Shown: positions 25,967 through 33,826 of the stretch, piece after piece
Position numbering within the stretch: position 1 is the stretch's first letter
Layout: every line of letters starts with the position of its first letter
NCBI GenBank assembly: GCA_900107575.1
Contig: FNQX01000010.1
Span: 56,867-120,866 of the forward strand
DNA: 64,000 bases
Reading direction: 5' to 3'
Source of the DNA: Lachnospiraceae bacterium NK3A20
GTDB lineage: Bacteria > Bacillota > Clostridia > Lachnospirales > Lachnospiraceae
Notes under the pieces: generated by a model
Database searches by the model: none
What the model was told of the DNA's origin: nothing
Seen by the model: only the letters and a program-made list of their open reading frames with translations
Program-made: the position numbers and the translations under genes

Positions 25967-27094
25967 ATGGGCTTATCCGAATACCGACAGCAGTTGGATG
26001 AAATCGACGCGCAGATCGTGAAGCTCTTCGAACAGCGTATGGCTGTTTCCGAACAGGTTGCGGAGGACAAGATCCGAACCGGCAAACGCGTCCTGGACAA
26101 GAAAAGGGAGCAGGAGAAGATCGCGACCCTCCGGAGTCTGACGACGAATGAGTTCAACAAGCGAGGCATCACCGAGCTCTATGAGCAGATCATGGCGATC
26201 TCGAGGAAGCGGCAGTATCAGCTGATGCAGGACAACGGTGTCCTGCGCAGCACACCGTTCATTCCTGTGAACCATCTGGTCAATGAGAAAACCAAAGTGG
26301 TCTATCAGGGCGCACCGGGCTCTTACTCGGAAGCTGCCATGTTCCAGTATTTCGGAAGAAACATCTCTAACTTCAGCGTAGAAACCTTCCGCGACGCCAT
26401 GTCCGCGATCGAAGAGGGTGCGGCTGATTACGCGGTTCTGCCGATTGAGAACTCCACGGCAGGAATTGTCTCACAGAACTATGACCTTCTCTCGGAGTTC
26501 GAGAACTACATTGTTGGCGAACAGATCATCCCGATCCGCCACTGCCTGCTCGGCGTGCCCGGTACGGATGAATCGACAATCCGCACTGTCTACTCCCACG
26601 CCCAGTCGCTCATGCAGTCCGAGAGATATCTCTCTCGGCATGCTTCCTGGCAGCAGGTGTCGATGGCGAATAATGCCTTTGCGGCGCAGAAGGTTGCGGA
26701 AGATAAAGACGTGACCAAGGCTGCCATCGCCAGCAGCTATGCCGCCAGCCAGTACGGTCTTAAGATTATCCGGGAGGGCATCAATCAGGCGTCCTCCAAT
26801 TCCACCAGATTCATCATTGTCACGAATCAGAAGATTTTCTTAAAGGGTGCCAGGAAGATCAGTCTCATTCTCGAGATTGTGCACGAATCCGGCTCTCTGT
26901 ATCGCATTCTGTCACATTTCATTTACAACGACCTTAACATGACCAAGATTGAATCCCGGCCGATCGAAGACCGTGACTGGGAATACCGGTTCTTCATCGA
27001 CTTTGAGGGGAGTCTCACGGACTCTGCGGTACGCAATGCGCTGCGTGGCCTCCGCGATGAGGCGAAGTATCTGAAGGTGCTCGGGAACTACTGA
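25967..27094 (+). CDS. pheA: Bifunctional chorismate mutase/prephenate dehydratase
   Basis: 375 residues, three modules. Residues 1-88 are an AroQ-type chorismate mutase (YRQQLDEIDAQIVKLFEQRM). About 108-285 are the prephenate dehydratase with VVYQGAPGSYSEAAMF, VLPIENSTAGIV and SSNSTRFIIV (the TRF catalytic motif). About 300-372 are the ACT regulatory domain with NMTKIESRPI (ESRP), the phenylalanine-feedback site. It converts chorismate to phenylpyruvate. SD GGAGGGAGAG precedes the ATG. Downstream lies structured element B rather than a normal terminator. Confidence 0.95.
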   Translation: MGLSEYRQQLDEIDAQIVKLFEQRMAVSEQVAEDKIRTGKRVLDKKREQEKIATLRSLTTNEFNKRGITELYEQIMAISRKRQYQLMQDNGVLRSTPFIPVNHLVNEKTKVVYQGAPGSYSEAAMFQYFGRNISNFSVETFRDAMSAIEEGAADYAVLPIENSTAGIVSQNYDLLSEFENYIVGEQIIPIRHCLLGVPGTDESTIRTVYSHAQSLMQSERYLSRHASWQQVSMANNAFAAQKVAEDKDVTKAAIASSYAASQYGLKIIREGINQASSNSTRFIIVTNQKIFLKGARKISLILEIVHESGSLYRILSHFIYNDLNMTKIESRPIEDRDWEYRFFIDFEGSLTDSAVRNALRGLRDEAKYLKVLGNY

Positions 27095-27115
27095 TCCCCA
27101 TCACGGCAGGCTCGT

Positions 27116-27227
27116 CGCGGATTCCTTCCATGCTACGGGAGCCCTGTCTGTGGATAAGTCACAGGGAAGGCGGTTGTTTCAGCGAAAATCTGTGATGTGA
27201 CTGATCCACCGACATCCCTAATCCGCG
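27116..27227 (+). ncRNA. Nested structured element B (candidate RNA or DNA cruciform)
   Basis: CGCGGATT (27116-27123) pairs with AATCCGCG (27220-27227); inside are GGGA/TCCC, TGTC/GACA, then GTGGAT-A-AGTCAC (27150-27162) with GTGACT-G-ATCCAC (27197-27209). The A.G mismatch and the following A-T pair are as in element A, while the next helix has different but compensated sequence. A slipped alternative pairing TCACAG/CTGTGA exists. It starts 22 bases after pheA. TGTGGATAA is again the complement of a DnaA box. Confidence 0.5.
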
Positions 27228-27345
27228 TGGAAGCAAGAAATCCGCTCTGCCTGCCGGGGAGAATCAAGCTGTCCAAACCACAAATTTCTCGCGCGCAGGA
27301 CACTCATCGCGGTACAATAGGAATAGCAGAAGATTGGAGCAGGCT

Positions 27346-28872
27346 ATGGCAATTCATGTATTTGGGGCAATCGACGTAGGCAGCTATGAGCTGGGTCTCA
27401 AGATTTTCGAGATTTCCCGGAGCAAGGGGATCCGTCTTGTTGACCACATGGAACGGAGGATTGATCTCGGCAGTGATACTTACGCAACTGGCAAGATCAG
27501 TTATTTCCACATCCAGCAGGCAGGGCAGGTGCTCGCGGAATTCCGAAAGGTCATGGACAATTACCGTGTGGAGGCGTACCGTGCCTACGGTACCTCTGCC
27601 ATCCGCGAGATGACCAATGCGTCCCTCGTACTGGAGCAGTGGGAGCAGCAGAGCGGTATCCACATTGACGTCATTTCCAATTCTGAGCAGCGCTTCCTCG
27701 ACTATAAATCAATCGCGTCCAAGGGTGAGGAATTCAATCGCTTCATCAAGGACACTTGTGCGATTGTCGACATTGGCGGCGGCTCAATCCAGATCTCTCT
27801 GTTTAACGAGGACAAGCTGTCCGCGACGCAGAACATGCCTCTTGGCATCCTGCGATTATATGACCAGATCAGTCATATTGATATGCGAACCAGTCAGGTG
27901 GAGAGTATCGTCGAGGAGCTCGTCGGTGCGCAGATCAATACCTTTGTCAAACTCTATCTGGGCGACAGGAAGATTCACAACATCATTGTCGTCGACGATT
28001 ATCTCTCGTCTGTCGCGGAGGCGATGCAGACGGAGTATGTGAACGCGGACAAGCTCTCTGATATCGTCCGGAGCGCCGGCAGGCTCGGCGCCGCGAATGT
28101 CGCACGACGGCTCGGGATCATGGACGACAGCTACAATCTCGTCTACCTCTCCGGCATCATGGTCAACTACATCATGCAGAGGTTCGGCGCGGAGAAGCTC
28201 TGGGTTCCCGGCGTGACACTCTGCGACGGCATGGTCTATGAGTACGCGGAGAATCACAAGATCATTCCGCCCTCTCACGACTTCGAGGGAGATATCATTT
28301 CCTGCGCGGTCAATGTCAGCAAGAGATACCAGGGGTCTGAAGAGAGAGAGCGGACACTGGAGAAGATTGCAGTTGCGGTCTTCGACGCCACGAAGAAGAT
28401 CCACGGCCTCGGCAAGCGGGAGAAGCTCCTCTTGCGGCTGTCTGCAACGCTGCACGACTGCGGCAAATACATCAGTATGTCCAACCTTGCCGACTGTTCC
28501 TACAACATCATCATGTCGACGGAGATCATCGGGCTCTCACATATTGAGCGTGAGATTGTGGCCAACGTCGTCCGCTTCAATCACAGCGATTTCGTCTATT
28601 ATGAGGAGCAGAACATGGCTTCCGATATTGACCGTGAGTCGTACCTGACCATCGCGAAGCTGACGGCGATCCTGCGTATTGTGAACGGTCTTGACCGCTC
28701 ACATAAACAGAAGTTCGGTGACATCCACATCACGGTCAAGGGGGACAAGATGCTGATCTCTGTCAAACCGGGCGTCGACATCACGCTGGAGAAGGGCATG
28801 ATTTCCCGGCGTGCGGAGTTCTTTGAGGAGGTCTTTGGGTTGACTCCTGTGATCAAACAGAGGAAGAGCTGA
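27346..28872 (+). CDS. Ppx/GppA phosphatase with C-terminal HD domain
   Basis: 508 residues. The N-terminal ASKHA fold shows FGAIDVGSYELGLKIFEI (phosphate loop 1), AYGTSAIREM, and CAIVDIGGGSIQISLFN (loop 2), typical of exopolyphosphatase/pppGpp phosphatase. A C-terminal HD-like domain (about 320-480) has LHDCGKYISMSNL. It should split phosphate from polyphosphate or pppGpp. I choose the ATG at 27346, six bases after GGAG; a TTG four codons earlier is less likely. ppk1 follows after 16 bases, so synthesis and breakdown of polyphosphate are probably co-transcribed. Confidence 0.9.
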   Translation: MAIHVFGAIDVGSYELGLKIFEISRSKGIRLVDHMERRIDLGSDTYATGKISYFHIQQAGQVLAEFRKVMDNYRVEAYRAYGTSAIREMTNASLVLEQWEQQSGIHIDVISNSEQRFLDYKSIASKGEEFNRFIKDTCAIVDIGGGSIQISLFNEDKLSATQNMPLGILRLYDQISHIDMRTSQVESIVEELVGAQINTFVKLYLGDRKIHNIIVVDDYLSSVAEAMQTEYVNADKLSDIVRSAGRLGAANVARRLGIMDDSYNLVYLSGIMVNYIMQRFGAEKLWVPGVTLCDGMVYEYAENHKIIPPSHDFEGDIISCAVNVSKRYQGSEERERTLEKIAVAVFDATKKIHGLGKREKLLLRLSATLHDCGKYISMSNLADCSYNIIMSTEIIGLSHIEREIVANVVRFNHSDFVYYEEQNMASDIDRESYLTIAKLTAILRIVNGLDRSHKQKFGDIHITVKGDKMLISVKPGVDITLEKGMISRRAEFFEEVFGLTPVIKQRKS

Positions 28873-28888
28873 AAGGATGTGAATCGAG

Positions 28889-31123
28889 ATGGCTGACAGA
28901 GAAATAGATTATTCAAATCCCGCATACTATTACAATCGTGAGCTGTCCTGGCTGCAATTCGACAGACGGTGTCTGAATGAGGCGAGGAGCAAAGAGAATC
29001 CTGTCATGGAGCGACTCAATTTCCTCTCAATCACCGCTTCCAATCTGGATGAGTTCTTCATGGTCCGTGTGGCTTCTCTACAGGATATGTCCAAGGGAGG
29101 CTATACGAAGCGCGATATTGCGGGCATGACCGCGGACGAGCAGCTGGACGCGATTCTGGCTGAAGCGCACGCTTTCGTGGGCTCGCAGTACTCCACCTAT
29201 AACCACCAGATCCTCCCTGCGCTGAAGGCAGAAGGGATTACGATGGTGGATGACTACAGGGAATTGCGCGCCGATGAGAAGGCCTTCCTAGACGAATTCT
29301 TCGAGACGGAGGTCTATCCTGTCATCACGCCGATGGCTGTGGACTCTTCCCGCCCGTTTCCGCTCATTCTCAACAAATCGCTGAACCTCGGCGCATTGCT
29401 CAAACGCAAGGAGAATGCGGGTCCGGGGATACTAAACCGCACGAAAAAATCGAAGAAGACCCTAAAGAGTGAGAAGGAGAACCTGGAATTCGCGACGGTT
29501 CAGGTTCCGTCCGTACTGCCGCGTGTCATCCGCCTGCCCTTAGAGGAGCATCCTGAGCTTGTGAACGGGCATGTACCTGTCAGGGTGATCCTCCTCGAGA
29601 CGGTCATCCGCGAGCACATGGATCAGCTCTTCCAGAGCTATGACATTGTCTGCGCTTATCCGTTCCGTATCATGCGCTCTGCTGACATGGACATTGACGA
29701 GGATGAGGCGGAGGATCTGCTCAAAGAGATTGAGAAGTCTCTGAAACAGCGCCGTCACGGCAATGCGATCCGTCTGGAGGTCGAGGCGGGGATTGACACA
29801 AGACTCTTGGATATCCTGGTCGAAGAACTGCAGCTGAACAAAGACGAGATCTTCATGATTGACGGACCGCTGGATCTTACCTTCCTCTCGAAAGTGAGGA
29901 AACTCTCCGGGTTCGATGATCTGCACGAACACAGGTATCCCGCACCGCAGGAGGTGCCGGAGCTGCCGAAGGGCTGCGATATTTTCGCACAGATCCGGAA
30001 GGGCGACATCTTCCTGCACCATCCGTATGAATCCTTCCAGCCGGTCGTGGACTTTATCTCCCGCGCGGCGGACGATCCGGATGTCCTTGCGATCAAACAG
30101 ACGCTGTACCGCGTCTCCGGAAACTCCCCGATCGTCGCTGCCCTTGCCAGAGCTGCCGATCATGGGAAACAGGTGACTGTTCTGGTCGAATTAAAGGCCC
30201 GTTTCGATGAGGAGAACAACATCGTCTGGGCCAGGATGCTCGAGAAGGCTGGCGCCCACGTGATCTACGGCCTGGTGGGACTCAAGACTCACTCCAAGAT
30301 CACGCTCATTGTGAGGAGAGAAGAGGACGGCATCCGGCGCTACGTGCACCTTGCAACCGGCAACTACAATGACATCACGGCAAGGCTATACACAGACGTC
30401 GGTCTCATGACCTGCAAGGAGCAGTTCGGCGAGGATGCGACCGCGGTGTTCAACATGCTCTCAGGTTATTCTGAGCCCCGCAGCTGGAACAAGCTCCTGC
30501 TCGCGCCGCTCTGGCTCAAGGAAAGATTCAAGTTCCTGATCGGCAGGGAGACGCAGCATGCGCTGAATGGGGAACCTGCGCGGATCAAGGCGAAGATGAA
30601 TTCGCTCTGTGATCCCGACATCATTGAGGCACTCTACAAGGCGAGCGGCGCAGGCGTGAAGATTGATCTGATCGTCCGTGGCATCTGCTGCCTGAGAGTG
30701 GGAATCCCCGGTATCTCCGACAATATCGTGGTGCGCTCTATCGTTGGCAACTTCCTCGAACACAGCAGAATTTTCTGGTTCGCAAACGGCGGCAGGCCGG
30801 AGATTTACGCCGGTTCCGCAGACTGGATGCCGAGGAATCTGGATCGCAGGGTGGAGATTGTCTTCCCGCTCGAGGATCCCGCGGTGAAAGAGAAGGCGGA
30901 GCACATCCTCGATGTGGAGCTCATGGATACCATGCAGGCCAGCATTCTCCAGCCGGACGGCACCTATGAGAAAGTTGACCGAAGAGGAAAAGAGAAGATT
31001 AACTCCCAGATGCTCCTCGGAGAAGAGGCTGTCCGGACTGCGCAGGCGGCAGAAGAGGCGCGGAGGCAGACACGGAATTTTGTGCCTGAGGTTCCACCGA
31101 CACATGATGAAGTACAGGCATAA
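28889..31123 (+). CDS. ppk1: Polyphosphate kinase 1
   Basis: 744 residues with the four PPK1 domains. The N domain begins YYNRELSWLQFDRRCLNEA; the catalytic C1 domain has the autophosphorylated His in YVHLATGNYNDITARLYTD and the second conserved His in GLKTHSKITLIVRRE; C2 ends with WMPRNLDRRVEIVFPLEDP. It makes polyphosphate from ATP reversibly. A short Lys/Arg-rich insert (about 178-198) lies in the head domain. It is placed directly behind ppx. Confidence 0.95.
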   Translation: MADREIDYSNPAYYYNRELSWLQFDRRCLNEARSKENPVMERLNFLSITASNLDEFFMVRVASLQDMSKGGYTKRDIAGMTADEQLDAILAEAHAFVGSQYSTYNHQILPALKAEGITMVDDYRELRADEKAFLDEFFETEVYPVITPMAVDSSRPFPLILNKSLNLGALLKRKENAGPGILNRTKKSKKTLKSEKENLEFATVQVPSVLPRVIRLPLEEHPELVNGHVPVRVILLETVIREHMDQLFQSYDIVCAYPFRIMRSADMDIDEDEAEDLLKEIEKSLKQRRHGNAIRLEVEAGIDTRLLDILVEELQLNKDEIFMIDGPLDLTFLSKVRKLSGFDDLHEHRYPAPQEVPELPKGCDIFAQIRKGDIFLHHPYESFQPVVDFISRAADDPDVLAIKQTLYRVSGNSPIVAALARAADHGKQVTVLVELKARFDEENNIVWARMLEKAGAHVIYGLVGLKTHSKITLIVRREEDGIRRYVHLATGNYNDITARLYTDVGLMTCKEQFGEDATAVFNMLSGYSEPRSWNKLLLAPLWLKERFKFLIGRETQHALNGEPARIKAKMNSLCDPDIIEALYKASGAGVKIDLIVRGICCLRVGIPGISDNIVVRSIVGNFLEHSRIFWFANGGRPEIYAGSADWMPRNLDRRVEIVFPLEDPAVKEKAEHILDVELMDTMQASILQPDGTYEKVDRRGKEKINSQMLLGEEAVRTAQAAEEARRQTRNFVPEVPPTHDEVQA

Positions 31124-31183
31124 ATCCAACAGGTCAATCACAATGGCAGGCAGACAGATTAAAAGACAGCGGGGACTCTGACA

Positions 31184-32884
31184 TTGACACCAGAACGCGA
31201 TCACAAAGAACCTTTGGATAACAGGACAAGGCACAAGATATTAACCGCGTACCTCATACTGCTCGCACTCGCGGCGGGATTTATCGTTCTGGTCAGCCTC
31301 GCTGACCACACCAGTACCTATGACGGCAGAGACGCGGAATGGGTACACAAGATCTCGTATTACGAACACGAGCGCATTGAGGATCCCAATGCGCCGGCGG
31401 GATATTACGATAAGTACATCGTACCGTTGGCACAGAAATTCAAGGGTGAGATCCGCCTGGCCTATCATATGGTTCACCAGGAGACGGAGGTCTATGTCGA
31501 CGGACAGAAGGTTTACAGTATCCGCAGGAACCGTGACAATCCCTTTGGTAAGACGATGGGCAACGCCTGGGCAATTGCCACGCTCTATCACACAGAGATT
31601 GGGAAGAAAATCGAAGTCCGGCTCTATCCGGACTACCAGGGAGTTGGCAGAACAGACCCGGAATTCTATCTCTGCGATGAACTGGCATTGTATAAACAGG
31701 AACTGATGCGGGCGCTGCCTTCCCTGATCCTGTGTGTGATCGCCTTTATCATCGGCATCATCTATATTGTGATCTCCAGGACGGATGTCATCGGCGAGGC
31801 GAGCGGCAGGCGGGAACTGCGCTGCCTCGGTGCCTTTTCCGTGCTCCTGAGTATCTGGCGGTTTTCGGACCTTCGGGTAACCGCGCTCTTTTTGCCGAAT
31901 GCCACGATCCTCCTGTCCTATCTGACACTCACCAGCCTCATCCTGATGCCGGTGCCACTCCTTATGTTCATTCGGGAGAGAGTGCACATCCACAGCAAAG
32001 CTTTCCATGGGTTGACTTTTGGGTTCCTTGTGCTCAGCTATGTGCTCCTTTTCATGCAGTGGCTGAATCTTCGGGATTTCCGGGAGAATCTCCGGATCAT
32101 CCATGCGGCACTCATCGCGGCACTTTGCGTCGTCATCTTAGCCGGCATCCGGGATTTTCGGAGGAAGAGGCATCTGATCTCTTCCAGAATATCCATTGCG
32201 ATCATTATGGGCGTTTGTTTCTGCGCGGCAGCGGATCTCTCAATCTATTATCTTATAGATAATGGGAGCGATATGATCTTCACGTTGCTGTCTGTCATCG
32301 TCTATGTGCTCGCAACCGGCCTCACCTACCTCTATACCCTGCGCAAGGAGGCGGAATATGACACAACGACGGGGATTTTCAACAAGAACAAGTGCAGGGA
32401 CAAGATCGAAGAGAGTGGATCGGCGCCGGAAGATACGGTGTTTATGATGTTCGACCTGAACGGACTGAAGGCGACGAATGACGCAAAGGGACACGACGCC
32501 GGAGATAACCTGATCAGCACGTTCGCGCGACTCCTCAAGAATATCGGCGCGGAGCACCGGGGGAGCTTCGTTGGGCGATACGGTGGTGATGAATTCATCA
32601 TGATATTGCAGGATGCGTCGGGGCGAGTGGGAGCACAGCGCGTTCTGGACAGACTACAGCGCGATACCGAAGGCTGTAACCTCGCGGATCCGAATCTGGG
32701 TCTGTCCTTCGCCTATGGCATCAGTCTCTCTGATGACTATCCTGACGCAACCTACGAAGAGCTGATGAAACACGCGGACATGGAGATGTATCTGAATAAG
32801 AAGGACTATTACGAGCGCAGTGGACGAGACCGAAGGGGCCTGTATCACACGCCGGTGGTAACCGCCCATATGCCAAAGACATGA
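31184..32884 (+). CDS. Membrane diguanylate cyclase (GGDEF) with seven-TM-type sensor
   Basis: 566 residues from a TTG start with no close ATG; the start is uncertain. A first membrane segment (about 20-40) is followed by an extracytoplasmic region (about 41-175) and seven hydrophobic segments (about 180-395), like 7TMR-DISM sensors. The GGDEF domain (about 405-560) keeps FDLNGLKATND and the exact RYGGDEFIMIL, so cyclase activity is expected. The inhibitory I-site RxxD is absent (HRGS at that place), so product inhibition may be missing. It follows ppk1 by 60 bases; a functional link is only suggested. Confidence 0.9.
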   Translation: MTPERDHKEPLDNRTRHKILTAYLILLALAAGFIVLVSLADHTSTYDGRDAEWVHKISYYEHERIEDPNAPAGYYDKYIVPLAQKFKGEIRLAYHMVHQETEVYVDGQKVYSIRRNRDNPFGKTMGNAWAIATLYHTEIGKKIEVRLYPDYQGVGRTDPEFYLCDELALYKQELMRALPSLILCVIAFIIGIIYIVISRTDVIGEASGRRELRCLGAFSVLLSIWRFSDLRVTALFLPNATILLSYLTLTSLILMPVPLLMFIRERVHIHSKAFHGLTFGFLVLSYVLLFMQWLNLRDFRENLRIIHAALIAALCVVILAGIRDFRRKRHLISSRISIAIIMGVCFCAAADLSIYYLIDNGSDMIFTLLSVIVYVLATGLTYLYTLRKEAEYDTTTGIFNKNKCRDKIEESGSAPEDTVFMMFDLNGLKATNDAKGHDAGDNLISTFARLLKNIGAEHRGSFVGRYGGDEFIMILQDASGRVGAQRVLDRLQRDTEGCNLADPNLGLSFAYGISLSDDYPDATYEELMKHADMEMYLNKKDYYERSGRDRRGLYHTPVVTAHMPKT

Positions 32885-32901
32885 TCATGAGCGTCTGGAC
32901 T

Positions 32902-32961
32902 CGCGACAGATCTAAATAAGCAAAAATATGAGGGCGCCCGTACAGATTGAGATCAGTCGCG
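32902..32961 (+). other. Imperfect palindrome behind the GGDEF gene
   Basis: CGCGAC-A-GATCT pairs with AGATC-A-GTCGCG: 11 pairs around an A.A mismatch, with GGGCGCCC in the loop. There is no U-tract. It may be a transcript end or part of the hairpin families described elsewhere. Confidence 0.4.
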
Positions 32962-33007
32962 CACATCATATAGTAAGAAAAGCATCGAAGAAGTTGGCAC
33001 ATTTCGG

Positions 33008-33035
33008 TTGACTTATTACCGGGATGTGCTATTCT
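33008..33035 (+). promoter_or_regulatory. Promoter of the ArsR/P-type ATPase unit
   Basis: TTGACT (33008-33013), 16-base spacer, TATTCT (33030-33035). The ArsR-type operator begins ten bases after the -10 and thus covers the start site. Confidence 0.75.
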
Positions 33036-33044
33036 TAACTCATA

Positions 33045-33068
33045 ACATATGAACAATCATTCATATGT
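33045..33068. promoter_or_regulatory. ArsR/SmtB-type operator
   Basis: ACATATGAA-CAATCA-TTCATATGT is a perfect inverted repeat with nine-base arms. The ATATGAA..TTCATAT core is the classical target of CzrA/CadC/SmtB repressors. It lies between the -10 and the regulator gene, which points to autorepression released by metal. Confidence 0.85.
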
Positions 33069-33106
33069 TCATGAAAGAAGTGAGCAGCTCATGAAAGGAG
33101 TGAGCA

Positions 33107-33466
33107 ATGGCACTGGCAGATGTTGAAACCTGTGAAGTGAACGAAATCCACGCAGATAAGGTGGCAAAGATCAACCGGCAGATGCCGGACGAGGATGAGC
33201 TCTATGATCTCGCCGAACTGTTCAAGGTGTTCGGTGATTCCACGAGAATCCGTATCCTGTTCGCGCTCTTCGAGGAGGATATCTGTGTCTGCGACCTGGC
33301 AGAAACGCTGGGGATGACGCAGTCTGCTGTTTCCCATCAGTTGAAGATTCTGAAGCAGGCGAAACTCGTCTCGTCCCGGCGCGACGGACGGCAGGTCATC
33401 TATTACCTCTCTGACGATCACGTTCGGACCATCATCGAGATGGGCAAGGAGCACATTGAGGAGTGA
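33107..33466 (+). CDS. ArsR/SmtB family metal-responsive repressor
   Basis: 119 residues. The winged helix includes FKVFGDSTRIRILFALFEED and the DNA-reading helix MTQSAVSHQLKILKQAKLV. Metal ligands can be seen: DICVCDLAE in helix 3 (the CVC box of CadC/ArsR) and Cys9 plus His14 in the N-terminal arm, which together form an alpha3N-type site for Cd, Pb or Zn. It should leave its operator when metal binds. The operator, the HMA protein and the ATPase gene follow in order. Confidence 0.92.
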   Translation: MALADVETCEVNEIHADKVAKINRQMPDEDELYDLAELFKVFGDSTRIRILFALFEEDICVCDLAETLGMTQSAVSHQLKILKQAKLVSSRRDGRQVIYYLSDDHVRTIIEMGKEHIEE

Positions 33467-33589
33467 CGTCGGCTGCACAAGAAAAATCCACTGGGCTGAC
33501 CGGTGGGAGACGGATGTGCCGATGCTCTCGATATTGTCTACCGGCAGGGGAGAAGCTTCGTACATTACAGAAAGTAGAGGAGAAAAGTC

Positions 33590-33808
33590 ATGAAGAAAAA
33601 GTTCAAATGCGATGTTGATTGCGCTAACTGCGCTTCCAAGCTCGAGGACGCCATCAAAAAGGTCGAGGGCGTGACCGACGCAAAGGTCAATTTCATGATG
33701 CAGAAGCTCACACTGGAGGCGGACGAGGACAGGTTTGACGAGGTTCTGCAAAATGTTCTAAAGGCAGCCAGGCACGTAGAACCCGATACCACAATCTTTG
33801 TTGACTGA
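33590..33808 (+). CDS. Free-standing heavy-metal-associated (HMA) domain protein
   Basis: 72 residues folded as one ferredoxin-like HMA domain: FKCDVDCANCASKLEDAIKK with the metal-binding CANC pair and VEGVTDAKVNFMMQKLTLEA. It would pass metal to the ATPase encoded 18 bases downstream. In most ZntA/CadA pumps this domain is fused to the N-terminus; here it is a separate gene. SD GAGGAGAAA precedes the ATG. Confidence 0.88.
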   Translation: MKKKFKCDVDCANCASKLEDAIKKVEGVTDAKVNFMMQKLTLEADEDRFDEVLQNVLKAARHVEPDTTIFVD

Positions 33809-33826
33809 CATTACACGGGAGCTGCC

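Noticed and set aside
31142..31180. Short 12-codon ORF between ppk1 and the GGDEF gene
   Set aside because: It starts with ATG but has no SD and no conservation can be judged; more likely chance.
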